Assembly (NCBI GenBank): GCA_039029315.1
Contig: JBCCGK010000012.1
Coordinates: 1-64,000 of the forward strand
DNA: 64,000 bases
Reading direction: 5' to 3'
Origin: JBCCCJ01 sp039029315
GTDB taxonomy: Bacteria > Bacteroidota > Bacteroidia > J057
A model generated the notes under the pieces. The model was given only the letters and a program-made list of their open reading frames with translations. It was not told where the DNA came from and ran no database searches. Both the position numbers and the translations under genes were made by a program. Below, one piece after another: positions 25,514 through 34,144 of the stretch (positions are counted from its first letter, which is position 1; the number at the start of each line of letters is the position of its first letter).

Positions 25514-26350
25514 GTGAAACGATTCATCATTATCATCGGCTATATTTGTCTCGTTTTGATCCTCACTTTATTGACACAGGTGGGGGGATTGATTCTTATT
25601 GGATGTCTCCCTTTGTTAAGGAGGATTAGAAAAAACATCAGCCAAACCCGAAAACGGAGATTGCTTCAGATGGGAACCTTCCTGGGAATCTATCTTCTCT
25701 TCACCTGCTTCCTAATCCCTCCTCTGGCCAGAATCGGTGGTCGGGTTCCGCTTCCCTTATTTGGTTCTTCAACTCTAAAGCCATTGAATGCAGGGACATA
25801 CTTTCTCAACCGCCAATATGTAACACCGGCACTCAAGCAGCTCCTTCTTGACTCTTCTGAGGAGATGACCAAACGCTACCCAGGATCTATCGTGGCTTAT
25901 ATGGATGCCAATCATCCATTTGGCAATGGCTATCCGCTGGTTCCTCACCTCAGTCATAAGGATGGAAAAAAGGTAGACATCGCTTTTTTTTACCGAAAGA
26001 AAAAGAATCAGAAAGCAGTTCATCGGCGCGCACTCACATGGATTGGCTATGGAGGATGCGAACTTCCAAAAGCAGGAGAATTCGATCAGCCCAGTGATTG
26101 TCGGAAAAGAGGATATTGGCAATACAGTCTGTTGTATCTACTATCGCCTCCATGGATCGGCCGCAGGCTTGAACTAGATTCCCAACGGACAAAGACCTAC
26201 CTGGAGATTCTTGCAAAGAACCGTGGTACGGGCAAAATCTTCCTTGAACCGCATCTCAAGACTCGCTTGGGAATGAGCCACTATACCAAGGTCCGATTTC
26301 ATGGGTGTCATGCTGTGCGGCATGATGATCATATCCACTTGCAATTGTAA
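25514..26350 (+). CDS. membrane-anchored LAS-type (M15/M74-like) zinc peptidase candidate
   Basis: A 278-residue protein with two N-terminal transmembrane helices (about 3-32 and 52-72) and a C-terminal domain outside the membrane. The domain has the LAS metallopeptidase pattern HxxxxxxD (His148 to Asp155 in SHKDGKKVDIAF) and a terminal HxH (His273, His275 in HDDHIHL), as in D,D-carboxypeptidases, MepA and hedgehog-type folds. Cys residues near 203 and 213 may form a disulfide. It probably cuts peptidoglycan peptides. The start is GTG at 25514; no ATG precedes the first helix. Overall similarity to a named family is weak. Confidence 0.65.
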   Translation: MKRFIIIIGYICLVLILTLLTQVGGLILIGCLPLLRRIRKNISQTRKRRLLQMGTFLGIYLLFTCFLIPPLARIGGRVPLPLFGSSTLKPLNAGTYFLNRQYVTPALKQLLLDSSEEMTKRYPGSIVAYMDANHPFGNGYPLVPHLSHKDGKKVDIAFFYRKKKNQKAVHRRALTWIGYGGCELPKAGEFDQPSDCRKRGYWQYSLLYLLSPPWIGRRLELDSQRTKTYLEILAKNRGTGKIFLEPHLKTRLGMSHYTKVRFHGCHAVRHDDHIHLQL

Positions 26351-26459
26351 CTTCATCAAGCTCTTGGTCCTCAGCCAAGCGGAACCTTTCAAGTAAAGTT
26401 TAGTATCTGGGCGAAATCGTCGCCTGACTTATGGCTGTCAATAACAACAGAGAAGAAGA

Positions 26460-27629
26460 TTAAAGGGTCACTTCTCTTGTCGCCTTGAGAAAGGCTTGCA
26501 TGTCCTCAATGGTGCCAACACTGACTCTACACCACGGTTTTCCGTCGAGTTGGAATAGCCGAACCCCTACTCCTTTTTTCGCCATCAAGCGGATAAAGAT
26601 TTCTCCCTCCATCTTGATGGGAAACATCATAAAATTCGTCACCGAGGGAATAGCTGTGAGGTTCAATTCCTGTAGCCCACTTTCGGTCACACTTCTGGCT
26701 TCTGTTGTTGCGCCGAGGCTTCGATAAATAAATTCATCATCATCCAGACTGGCCATCGCCGCCATGATCGAGCTGACACTCAAGGTCATGGTTGGACGCA
26801 CCATATCCTGAATCATTTTGATTCGATGGGGTTGCGCTATGATATAGCCGACTCTTAAGCCAGCCATCGCTCGTATTTTGGAAAACGTCCGGGCAATGAT
26901 GACATCATTTCCTTCCCGTACCAGGGGAAGCATACTCTGACTCATGCCGTCATTCGAGATGTATTCGATATAGGCTTCATCCACAAATACAGGCGTAGTT
27001 GCAGAGACTGTTTTACAAAAGTCCCACAAAGATCTTTGGGGGGTAAGCGTTCCCGTCGGGTTGTTGGGGTTGCAGATATAGACCAGGCGCGTTTTATTAT
27101 TGACGGCGGCCTGCATCTTGGTTAGATCATGAGCATAATCAGAGGTAAGCGGTACAAGCTCCCATTTTGCCCCGACTGCCATCGCTGTACGAATCAGAGA
27201 CATGAATGTGGGATCTGCCGCTACAATGTTTCCTTTCGTCTGGCAATGGGCAATCGCCGTCATTTCCAACAGATAAGAGGAGCCCGGCCCTAGCAAGACG
27301 TGCGAAGTTGGCACTCCTTCTTTTTGTGCGATTCTCTCAGTTAATTGTTGCGCTTGATCCCATCCATACCGATTCCCCATCTCAACCGAACTTCTCACAG
27401 CTTCCATCACCATGGGAGAAGGCCCAAAGGCATTTTCATTGGCCAAGAGTCTGACACGGATTCTCTCCATGTCTTCAGGGAATTTGAGATTTCGCTCGTA
27501 TATACTTGGCGGAATGATCGGACTTGTTGGCCCAGCAAGCAGAGGGCTCACTGCTGGAGCACTTATCAGGCCTCCGGTCAACAAAGCCGTAGATTTCAGC
27601 CATTTTCTTCTGGATATTGATGCAAACAT
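26460..27629 (-). CDS. Tat-signal PLP-dependent aminotransferase (class I/II, HisC-like)
   Basis: A 389-residue fold-type I aminotransferase of the histidinol-phosphate aminotransferase type. Conserved parts are LLGPGSSYLLEM, CNPNNPTGTL, FVDEAYIEY and the PLP lysine in TFSKIRAMAGLRVGY. The N-terminus carries a twin-arginine signal (SRRKWLK, then a hydrophobic stretch to about residue 32), so the folded holoenzyme is probably exported. The substrate is unknown; it is not part of a histidine operon. It is preceded by the TesB and CDGSH genes on the same strand (78 bp and 29 bp gaps), perhaps one transcript. Confidence 0.85.
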   Translation of the reverse strand: MFASISRRKWLKSTALLTGGLISAPAVSPLLAGPTSPIIPPSIYERNLKFPEDMERIRVRLLANENAFGPSPMVMEAVRSSVEMGNRYGWDQAQQLTERIAQKEGVPTSHVLLGPGSSYLLEMTAIAHCQTKGNIVAADPTFMSLIRTAMAVGAKWELVPLTSDYAHDLTKMQAAVNNKTRLVYICNPNNPTGTLTPQRSLWDFCKTVSATTPVFVDEAYIEYISNDGMSQSMLPLVREGNDVIIARTFSKIRAMAGLRVGYIIAQPHRIKMIQDMVRPTMTLSVSSIMAAMASLDDDEFIYRSLGATTEARSVTESGLQELNLTAIPSVTNFMMFPIKMEGEIFIRLMAKKGVGVRLFQLDGKPWCRVSVGTIEDMQAFLKATREVTL

Positions 27630-27707
27630 AGAACTCTTGATCTTTCGTTTTTTTTACTCTGACAAGTCTACAAAATACGACAAACCGAAAGGAAATACAA
27701 TAATATC

Positions 27708-28577
27708 CTATCCCTCTTTCAAGCGCATAAGTCCTTCCTGAGCTGCTGAGGCCACAAGAATCCCTTCTTCCGTATAGATGCTTCCCCGACAGAATGCACG
27801 GGAACCTGAGCTGCTCGGTGTGTCCATCGCATAGAGCAACCATTGATCCACTCTGGCAGCTCGATGAAACCAGAGGGCATGATCCAGACTGGCCATCCTC
27901 AATTTGCGCGAAAATCGTGGGATATGATGTGGTCTTAGGGCAGTCCCCAATAAGTTGAAGTCAGACACATAGGTCAGTAGAATTCTATGCAATTTCGGAT
28001 CATCTGGCAACTCACTGTCCATCCGGAACCATACATGCATCGTTGGAGGAAATGCTTTTGGGACGAAGGGGTCAAATACTTCGACAGGCCTGAATTCGAC
28101 GGCCTTATCGCTGGCAAAGAATTTGGGAAGCGGAAGGCTCCGATCTGCGAAAGCTTTGCGCATCAACTCACGAGATGACTGCAACTCTGCAGGCCTTGGA
28201 ACATCCGGAAGAGAAATTTGGTGTTCCATGCCTGGTTGTTCCAATTGGAAGGAAGCAGACATATGGAAGATAGCTTTCCCATGCTGAATAGCTACGACTC
28301 TTCTTGTCGTAAAACTTCGCCCATCCCTTGTCCGGTCTACTTCAAAGACAATTGGGGAAGCGATATCACCTGGCAATATAAAATAGCCATGTAAGGAATG
28401 GACATGCCGATCATCGGGGATCGTTTTGATGGCAGCAGAAAGACATTGTGCTGCTACCTGTCCACCAAATACGGACCTGCTACCAATATCTTTATTGGCA
28501 GCTCGAAAAAGGTTCACCTCAATTTGCTCTAACTCCAAAATTGTCAGCAGCTCAGAGAGGCCAGGAGAATTCGTCAT
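27708..28577 (-). CDS. tesB: acyl-CoA thioesterase II
   Basis: A 289-residue protein with two tandem hotdog domains of the TesB/TE II type. N-terminal signatures are VFGGQVAAQCLSAA and HGYFILPGD, then DGRSFTTRRV. The C-terminal half has the conserved MASLDHALWFHR with the catalytic-site Asp, then WLLYAMDTPSS. It hydrolyses acyl-CoA thioesters in the cytoplasm. Length and motifs are those of full-length TesB. It is co-directional with, and between, the Fer4_19/CDGSH and aminotransferase genes. Confidence 0.92.
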   Translation of the reverse strand: MTNSPGLSELLTILELEQIEVNLFRAANKDIGSRSVFGGQVAAQCLSAAIKTIPDDRHVHSLHGYFILPGDIASPIVFEVDRTRDGRSFTTRRVVAIQHGKAIFHMSASFQLEQPGMEHQISLPDVPRPAELQSSRELMRKAFADRSLPLPKFFASDKAVEFRPVEVFDPFVPKAFPPTMHVWFRMDSELPDDPKLHRILLTYVSDFNLLGTALRPHHIPRFSRKLRMASLDHALWFHRAARVDQWLLYAMDTPSSSGSRAFCRGSIYTEEGILVASAAQEGLMRLKEG

Positions 28578-28606
28578 GTGGTCGGTTTTAGATCATCAGT
28601 TCCCTA

Positions 28607-29020
28607 TCAATCAAATTCAATCTGACGGTGAGATCCATCACAAAAGGGTTTCTTGCTAGAGGCGCCACATCTACACAAAGCCGTTTTTCCTTCCTTGAGC
28701 ACTTCTTCCCCATCACTCCCTTTTACACGAATGCTTCCCTGCACGATTAGTGGGCCTCCTTGCATCACTTCCACCAAGATGGCAGTAGAAGCGGAAGGAG
28801 TTTCTTCATTTCGAATAGATAAGGCACCAGATGGACATTGGCTCACCTGAGCCATAATTTTTTGAGAGGCAGCACCTCCAATTTGAACCCAGGGCCGATT
28901 TCGGGGTTGAAACACTTCTGGCAGATGTTTCCAGCATTTCTTGGAGTGAATACACATTTCTGGCTTCCAGACTACAGTGATTTCGCCATTTGAATATTCT
29001 TTTGACTTTTCCTCAGCCAT
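28607..29020 (-). CDS. Fer4_19 plus CDGSH iron-sulfur protein
   Basis: A 137-residue protein: an N-terminal divergent 4Fe-4S Mj0042-like domain (PF06902; Cys pattern in MCIHSKKCWKHLPEVF and SQCPSGALS) and a C-terminal CDGSH [2Fe-2S] motif (CRCGASSKKPFCDGSH, 3Cys-1His ligands). It may carry electrons or store Fe-S clusters; the partner is not evident. The frame stays open to 29140, but ATG 29020 starts directly before the first domain. The TesB gene follows after 29 bp. Confidence 0.85.
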   Translation of the reverse strand: MAEEKSKEYSNGEITVVWKPEMCIHSKKCWKHLPEVFQPRNRPWVQIGGAASQKIMAQVSQCPSGALSIRNEETPSASTAILVEVMQGGPLIVQGSIRVKGSDGEEVLKEGKTALCRCGASSKKPFCDGSHRQIEFD

Positions 29021-29232
29021 AATATTGATGATAGGAAGGATAGAAGATGAAGATGTAAGATTTTCTCTCAAATTACCGGGAAAGTCTATTTGATCCAAAT
29101 CTGGAGATAAAATCGAGGGGCCCTGAAGAGGGACAAACATACAACAAAAGTCTGCAAATTAGTTTTTATAATAAATTATTTTAAATGTAAAGTATTTTAT
29201 AAAATAATTTCAAAAAAATGAACAATTCAATT

Positions 29233-29240
29233 TATATTTG
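29233..29240 (+). promoter_or_regulatory. -7 promoter box TATATTTG
   Basis: An exact match to TAnnTTTG lies 23 bp before the ATG at 29264, in an AT-rich stretch. No TTG sits at the -33 distance. Confidence 0.4.
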
Positions 29241-29263
29241 ATACAATAAATTCTTTGGAACCT

Positions 29264-29767
29264 ATGCCAAATTTATCAAATCGATTGAATATGAGTTCAA
29301 ACCTTCGGGTATCTACCAGTCAAAAAACCTGGATTCAAAATGGAGCAGGCACAGTCCTTATGGCAAGTATGTTATTCCTGGTTCAAGTCAGTAGCAAAGA
29401 TGTAAATACGCTTGACAGGACGATTCAGGTGCAAAGAACCTCATATGTAGCCAATCCAGAATACCCTCACAAAAAGATGCTCAGCGAAGAGGTGAATCCA
29501 GCATTGGAGGCCTATTTGGTGAAACTACAATCCCCAACAAGTCAGAAACAGAAGGACAGCAATCAAAGCAACAAATTGAAAACCATCCATACACTGAAAG
29601 AAATGGAGGATATAGAGCTTCGTGCCTCGATTCACAAGGCGGACCCTCATTTCAATGCAAAGGCATCAAGAAAACGATTTGAAGCCCTTACGAACCAATT
29701 AAAGACCACAGAATCCGACATAAGCATCAGACAACTGTTCAAACCCACTCTTCAGGCAATTGAATAA
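29264..29767 (+). CDS. hypothetical protein with an N-terminal hydrophobic segment
   Basis: A 167-residue protein with no recognised family. Residues about 25-45 (NGAGTVLMASMLFLVQVS) form one hydrophobic segment, possibly an anchor or uncleaved signal, and the rest is charged and helical with many Lys and Gln residues. The frame opens at TTG 29255; ATG 29264 is preferred and fits the -7 box. It is 45 bp upstream of the T9SS cargo gene and may share its transcript. Confidence 0.55.
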   Translation: MPNLSNRLNMSSNLRVSTSQKTWIQNGAGTVLMASMLFLVQVSSKDVNTLDRTIQVQRTSYVANPEYPHKKMLSEEVNPALEAYLVKLQSPTSQKQKDSNQSNKLKTIHTLKEMEDIELRASIHKADPHFNAKASRKRFEALTNQLKTTESDISIRQLFKPTLQAIE

Positions 29768-29812
29768 TTTTCCACTCAACAATCCTTGTCAATGATCAAA
29801 TTGATTTTTACT

Positions 29813-31720
29813 ATGAATCGTTTTTTGCCCTTTCTGATTGTTGGATGTGTCCTGTCGCAGGCCAGTCTATATGGCCAATGCAATAGCCTGGAAGTGGACA
29901 CACTTGTTTGGGAACAGTTCGAACAGGGACTTCCCAGTTTTTGGAAGGCACCAAATGGAACTGACGGTGCCTCATGGCACATAGACAATGGAAAAATAGG
30001 ATACTATTTGAATGCTGGTGAAGGGAGTTGGCTTTACATTGATGATGAACGGGGAGATCAGGCAGGGACGGCCTTTTTTGAGACAGCCGAATATGATTTC
30101 AGCGAATATTCCGGCTTTTTGCAGATGGAATTTGACCTGACCTTTCAGGATTTTGCGGATAGTGGATATATGCAGGTTGAAGTGTTTGATCAAGGGGAGT
30201 GGAAAATGGTAATGAAGGAAGCGGATGATTTTTTTGGCCACATATCTATTGACATTCAAGACTTTGCAAAGGAGAAGACCAGATTTCGCTTCACTTACAA
30301 TGATGAAGGTGCCTGGGGGTGGGGAATGGGAATAGATCATTTTTTGATCACAGGAAAAGAAGATCTGTGTGGAAATGAGGTGTGTGACTATGGCGAAAGT
30401 CCAGAGTCTTGCCCTGGGGATTGTCCTCAACCAACTGCTGATCAATCTTCCTGGATTGAGGTCCAAAAGGATCTGGACGATCAGGATGTCAGTTACAAAA
30501 GATTCAATGGCAACAATTCCTGCGATGATTGCACCGAGAAAGTAGAACTCGGATTTGAGTTCCAGTTCTATGAGCAAAGCCATACTTCTGCCTTTATCAA
30601 CGCAAATGGGAATCTTACCTTTGAGGATACCTATCTGGCCTTTACCCCTACTCCATTTTGTTTGGCGGGCCCCAAAATGATTGCTCCCTTTTTCGCCGAT
30701 GTGGATCTACAGGGAGGGGGGGAAATATGGTATTATGCAGACCCTGACGGACATTATTTTATTGCCACATGGGAAGAAGTGTCCTACTTTGGGTGTGGAA
30801 AGGATTGTGATCAGACCAATACTTTTCAGCTTATTCTGACAGATGGTACGGTTAGAAATATAGGCAATCATATTATTCCACGAAATACGACCGTCATCTT
30901 TCAATACAAAGATATGCAGTGGACCACAGGAAATTCTTCAGAAGGGAGCAATGGATTTTGGGGGAAGGCGGCCACAGTGGGTCTCAACAAAGGAGATGAA
31001 GAAACCTGTCATGACTATGGAACCTTTGATCAGCCAGGATATGGGTATTATGAAAAAGTCGCTGGAATGGAGTGCCTGAATAATGGGGTAGATCATCTCG
31101 ATTATCGCACTATTACCTATGATGGCTTGTCCGGCATCTATGTGGAACCAAATGGCAAACTCTATCTTTCATTGAAAGAAGAAGAAGACAAAAATGTTAT
31201 CCGAATTGAAAAGGATGAGGTGGGAGAAACCGAGTTTTTCGTAGTAGAACGTTCGGAGGATGGCCACTCCTTTGAGGAACTCGGCAATATTCAGACGGAC
31301 GAAGCACTCGAAGGAGTAACAGGCTTCTATGAGTTTATCGACCTGCAACCTTTAACAGGGACCAATCATTATCGCATTCTGGAAGTCAAAACCGATGGAG
31401 ATCTTGAGTATTCTGATGTTCAGCACCTGGATAGGGTTCCTGAACCCAATGAACCCTCAAACAGTGGATTTGCGCTCACGCAGGTAGGCCCCAACCCTTT
31501 CAAGAATCATCTGAATGTATCCTTTCATTCGCCCAAACAGGCACAGGTCAAATATATTCTGGTAGATATGAATGGGAGAATCCAGCATCAAGGCTCACTC
31601 AATGCCCAGGAAGGCACCAATGCCATGCGCCTGGAATTGGCGAATCTTCCTACTGCCATGTATGTTCTGACCGTCTATCAGGGGGAGGAGAAAGATCACC
31701 GGTCACTGGTGAAGAAGTAG
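29813..31720 (+). CDS. secreted T9SS cargo protein with Cys-rich and lectin-like regions
   Basis: A 635-residue protein with a signal peptide (about 1-22, FLPFLIVGCVLSQASLYG). Residues 40-160 look like a beta-sandwich (EYSGFLQMEFDLTFQDF). A Cys-rich stretch (NEVCDYGESPESCPGDCP) resembles eukaryotic-type Cys repeats. The middle (about 190-460) has the FEFQFY...FINANGNLTF pattern of nidogen-like/NIDO domains. The C-terminus is a T9SS type A sorting domain (QVGPNPFKNHLNVSFHS; MYVLTVYQGEEKDHRSLVKK). The frame continues upstream to ATG 29792 and TTG 29786. It ends in a strong terminator at 31785-31824. Confidence 0.8.
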   Translation: MNRFLPFLIVGCVLSQASLYGQCNSLEVDTLVWEQFEQGLPSFWKAPNGTDGASWHIDNGKIGYYLNAGEGSWLYIDDERGDQAGTAFFETAEYDFSEYSGFLQMEFDLTFQDFADSGYMQVEVFDQGEWKMVMKEADDFFGHISIDIQDFAKEKTRFRFTYNDEGAWGWGMGIDHFLITGKEDLCGNEVCDYGESPESCPGDCPQPTADQSSWIEVQKDLDDQDVSYKRFNGNNSCDDCTEKVELGFEFQFYEQSHTSAFINANGNLTFEDTYLAFTPTPFCLAGPKMIAPFFADVDLQGGGEIWYYADPDGHYFIATWEEVSYFGCGKDCDQTNTFQLILTDGTVRNIGNHIIPRNTTVIFQYKDMQWTTGNSSEGSNGFWGKAATVGLNKGDEETCHDYGTFDQPGYGYYEKVAGMECLNNGVDHLDYRTITYDGLSGIYVEPNGKLYLSLKEEEDKNVIRIEKDEVGETEFFVVERSEDGHSFEELGNIQTDEALEGVTGFYEFIDLQPLTGTNHYRILEVKTDGDLEYSDVQHLDRVPEPNEPSNSGFALTQVGPNPFKNHLNVSFHSPKQAQVKYILVDMNGRIQHQGSLNAQEGTNAMRLELANLPTAMYVLTVYQGEEKDHRSLVKK

Positions 31721-31784
31721 GCGAGTAAACGGTTTGGGTGTGAACAGGTAGCTGGCATTCTCACAAGATCCAAGGAGAAAAGAG

Positions 31785-31824
31785 AAAGACAGAAAGAGAA
31801 TCCGTGGATTCTCTTTCTGTCTTT
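31785..31824 (+). terminator. strong terminator after the T9SS cargo gene
   Basis: A perfect 19 bp inverted repeat (arms 31785-31803 and 31806-31824) with a 2 nt spacer, 65 bp after the stop, is followed by CTTTTC. Confidence 0.8.
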
Positions 31825-32162
31825 CTTTTCCAATTGCCCCAGGATTCCGGCGGTTTGAGATTGCGATATCCAAACAAAGAATCTGATGCAATCAGTTTCA
31901 GATGGCTGTCTGTCAGCGAAGCTTCCGAAGTTCTTTAGGCGAACAGACTGTCTCGTCCAAGTGGTCTACCCCGCGAAAGGAGAGAAGCCTCCTCCTTTTG
32001 TCCCGCCTAGACCCAGACCATTCGGAACAAGGCCAATTTCCTTTTCGTTTACAATCATGATTTCACCAAACAGATTATGCTGCTCAAAGGAAGAATGAAT
32101 AAGGTCATTCTATCTTTTCCTGGCTTCCATGTCTCTGTGATGAAACCTGATCTATTCCTCAC
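31825..32162. other. 338 bp gap with no supported feature
   Basis: Small frames on both strands (31886-32098 plus, 31703-31891 minus) lack any family features. No hairpin beyond the terminator at 31785 was noted. Confidence 0.4.
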
Positions 32163-33125
32163 CTACACATTCACTTCCTGAGATAGGAAAGGATGTGCAT
32201 ACGAGAAGTTCTCAAGGATCTTGTCGTTCCGGATTCCGTGAACCAACTCAATCGATGGACGAGCGACTTCCATCCCAAAGCCATTGCCTTCGAGGGTCAC
32301 TTCATACATGCGTGTGTGAAGGTCTGTGAACCCACCGGAGAATTCGATTTCTTCTCCATCTACTGTAATAGATCGGTAGGTTGGCTGGCCTGCTTCCCTG
32401 GCACTGGCTGGCAGATCTGTTTTGTCGATCGATAAGAACCATCTGACATTGGCATTTTCCAGTTCCAGCAATCCGCTCATTTTCTTCGGATCACGGAGAT
32501 AGACTTCACTTTTTTGCACCCCACCGAATAACCAGGAAAGCATATCAAAGAAATGGATGCCAATATTGGTTGCTACGCCTCCTGACTTATCCTCATCCCC
32601 TTTCCAGGAATAGAGATACCACTTTCCGCGAGACGTGACATAAGACAAGACCACATCTCTTTTGGTATTCGTTGGATTCTCGTCAATTTTTTTCTTCAGG
32701 GCAATCAAAGAAGGATGTACACGCAGTTGAAGAATGGTGTACACTTTGCCTGGAGATTCCAGCTCCATTTCCTGGAGCGCATCCAACTGCCAGGGATTGG
32801 CGACCAGTGGTTTTTCACAAATAGCGTTCGCACCTAGTCTTAGGGCAAGTCGTATATGTGCGTCATGCAAATAATTCGGAGCACAGATGGAGAGGTAATC
32901 GATTCCACGTCTGTTAGAATCCCTCTTTAATCTTTCCAGGTGGCGGTCAAATCGTTCAAATTCTGAGAAAAAGGAAACATCAGAAAAATAACGATCCAGA
33001 ATTCCCACAGAATCATGTGGGTCCATAGCAGCAATCAATTCGTTGTTTGTGTCTTTGATCGCCTTAAGATGGCGAGGAGCAATGTAACCCGCGACCCCAG
33101 TGATGGCAAAATTCTTCATGTTCAT
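32163..33125 (-). CDS. Gfo/Idh/MocA oxidoreductase, WlbA/WbpB-like
   Basis: A 320-residue NAD-dependent oxidoreductase. Its N-terminus (ITGVAGYIAPRHLKAIKDT) and FSDVSFFSEFERF, then RGIDYLSICAPNYLHDAHI and ICEKPL, closely match WlbA/WbpB, which oxidise C3 of UDP-GlcNAcA (as recalled, not searched). The EKP lysine is present. Together with the nearby UDP-GlcNAc 2-epimerase this suggests synthesis of a 2,3-diamino-type uronic acid, although the expected aminotransferase and acetyltransferase are not in the window. It is the last gene of the glycan cluster, with a 202 bp gap before it. A second in-frame Met is at 33119. Confidence 0.85.
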   Translation of the reverse strand: MNMKNFAITGVAGYIAPRHLKAIKDTNNELIAAMDPHDSVGILDRYFSDVSFFSEFERFDRHLERLKRDSNRRGIDYLSICAPNYLHDAHIRLALRLGANAICEKPLVANPWQLDALQEMELESPGKVYTILQLRVHPSLIALKKKIDENPTNTKRDVVLSYVTSRGKWYLYSWKGDEDKSGGVATNIGIHFFDMLSWLFGGVQKSEVYLRDPKKMSGLLELENANVRWFLSIDKTDLPASAREAGQPTYRSITVDGEEIEFSGGFTDLHTRMYEVTLEGNGFGMEVARPSIELVHGIRNDKILENFSYAHPFLSQEVNV

Positions 33126-33327
33126 ATCAAATTTAGTTCATTGAGAGCAATAAGTCATGGCTTTATAAGACAGAAGTCTTATGTCTGGATACCAGCAATA
33201 CGGGAAGATGTAGGGGTAAAAACAGAACAGGATTTCTGGCTGTATAAATAGAGCAGAAACCCTGGGAAAAACTCAAGCCCAAGATAATAAAAATATTACT
33301 CTGAGACCATCTGTTTTTGTCAAAATC

Positions 33328-33696
33328 TTAACTAAATGCAATCAAAAAGACACCAATACAGATTACGGCTATCCCAGCGATCCGGGTAGTGGATAATTTT
33401 TCCTTCAAAATCCAGGCTGCTGCGACCGGCACCAGGATATAATTGAGGCTGATAAAGGGAAAAACGTAACTCAACTCCAGTTTTGACAAGGCCAACAGCC
33501 AGCAAATGGCAGCCAATCCATTGCAAAATAATCCGCCAAATACATGAGGCTGAAAGACCATCCGAAGGATACTCTTCCATTTGGGCATATTTTCAGGTTT
33601 GGGTTGCTGCTCGATCAGGGTAATCCCATGTTTGAACAACAATTGGGAGACAGTTACGAACAAGATGCTGATGAATACGTAAATGAGTGGATTCAT
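33328..33696 (-). CDS. half-size EamA/SMR transporter subunit B (ArnF-like)
   Basis: A 122-residue protein with four predicted helices, i.e. half a DMT/EamA transporter. It starts ISILFVTVSQLLFKHG, typical of ArnE/ArnF and SMR subunits, and contains LSYVFPFISLNYILVPVAA. It overlaps subunit A by 4 bp (ATGA). Known pairs of this type (ArnE/ArnF) flip aminoarabinose-phospho-undecaprenol; a similar lipid-linked sugar is the likely substrate. Confidence 0.8.
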   Translation of the reverse strand: MNPLIYVFISILFVTVSQLLFKHGITLIEQQPKPENMPKWKSILRMVFQPHVFGGLFCNGLAAICWLLALSKLELSYVFPFISLNYILVPVAAAWILKEKLSTTRIAGIAVICIGVFLIAFS

Positions 33697-34139
33697 GAGG
33701 CGTCGTTATCTGAGGATTCTTTGTCAAGGGACATGATGATCACACCGACCGTAATGACACATAAGGCGCCTATGCGCATCCAACTGATGCTTTCTCCCAA
33801 AAAATACCAGGAGCTCCAAAACACAAGGAAGTACTGCAAAGTCGCTGCTGGATAGGCAAAACTCAAGTCGAGTTTGGTTAGGCAGAGCAACCACAGGATG
33901 GTACCGGAACCATACAGAAGAAGCCCTCCAATGACCATCGGATTGAGCATGGAGATAAAATATCCCACTGCATTTCCGGGTTCGAATCCTCCCAATTGCT
34001 CCATGGCAGCTCGGAGTACGACCTGGGCGGCTACACTAATGATCAAATTGAGCAATAAATAAATCATGCCCAGCATCTTACCGCCTGTCATCCAGGAGGA
34101 ATTGCTTGTTGCGGCAGAAGGATTGTCACTATTATTCAT
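33693..34139 (-). CDS. half-size EamA/SMR transporter subunit A (ArnE-like)
   Basis: A 148-residue protein with four helices and the same motif plan as the following gene: GMIYLLLNLIISVAAQVVLR, then LDLSFAYPAATLQYFLVFWSS, then a terminal helix. The family's two-subunit flippases come as overlapping gene pairs, as here (4 bp). It starts 5 bp after the sulfotransferase gene. Each subunit alone resembles a SMR drug exporter, but the neighbours point to a polyprenyl-phosphate sugar flippase. Confidence 0.8.
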   Translation of the reverse strand: MNNSDNPSAATSNSSWMTGGKMLGMIYLLLNLIISVAAQVVLRAAMEQLGGFEPGNAVGYFISMLNPMVIGGLLLYGSGTILWLLCLTKLDLSFAYPAATLQYFLVFWSSWYFLGESISWMRIGALCVITVGVIIMSLDKESSDNDAS

Positions 34140-34144
34140 GAGGT

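Noticed and set aside
31886..32098. 70-codon plus frame after the T9SS cargo terminator
   Set aside because: Low-complexity Pro/Arg sequence, no family; judged chance.
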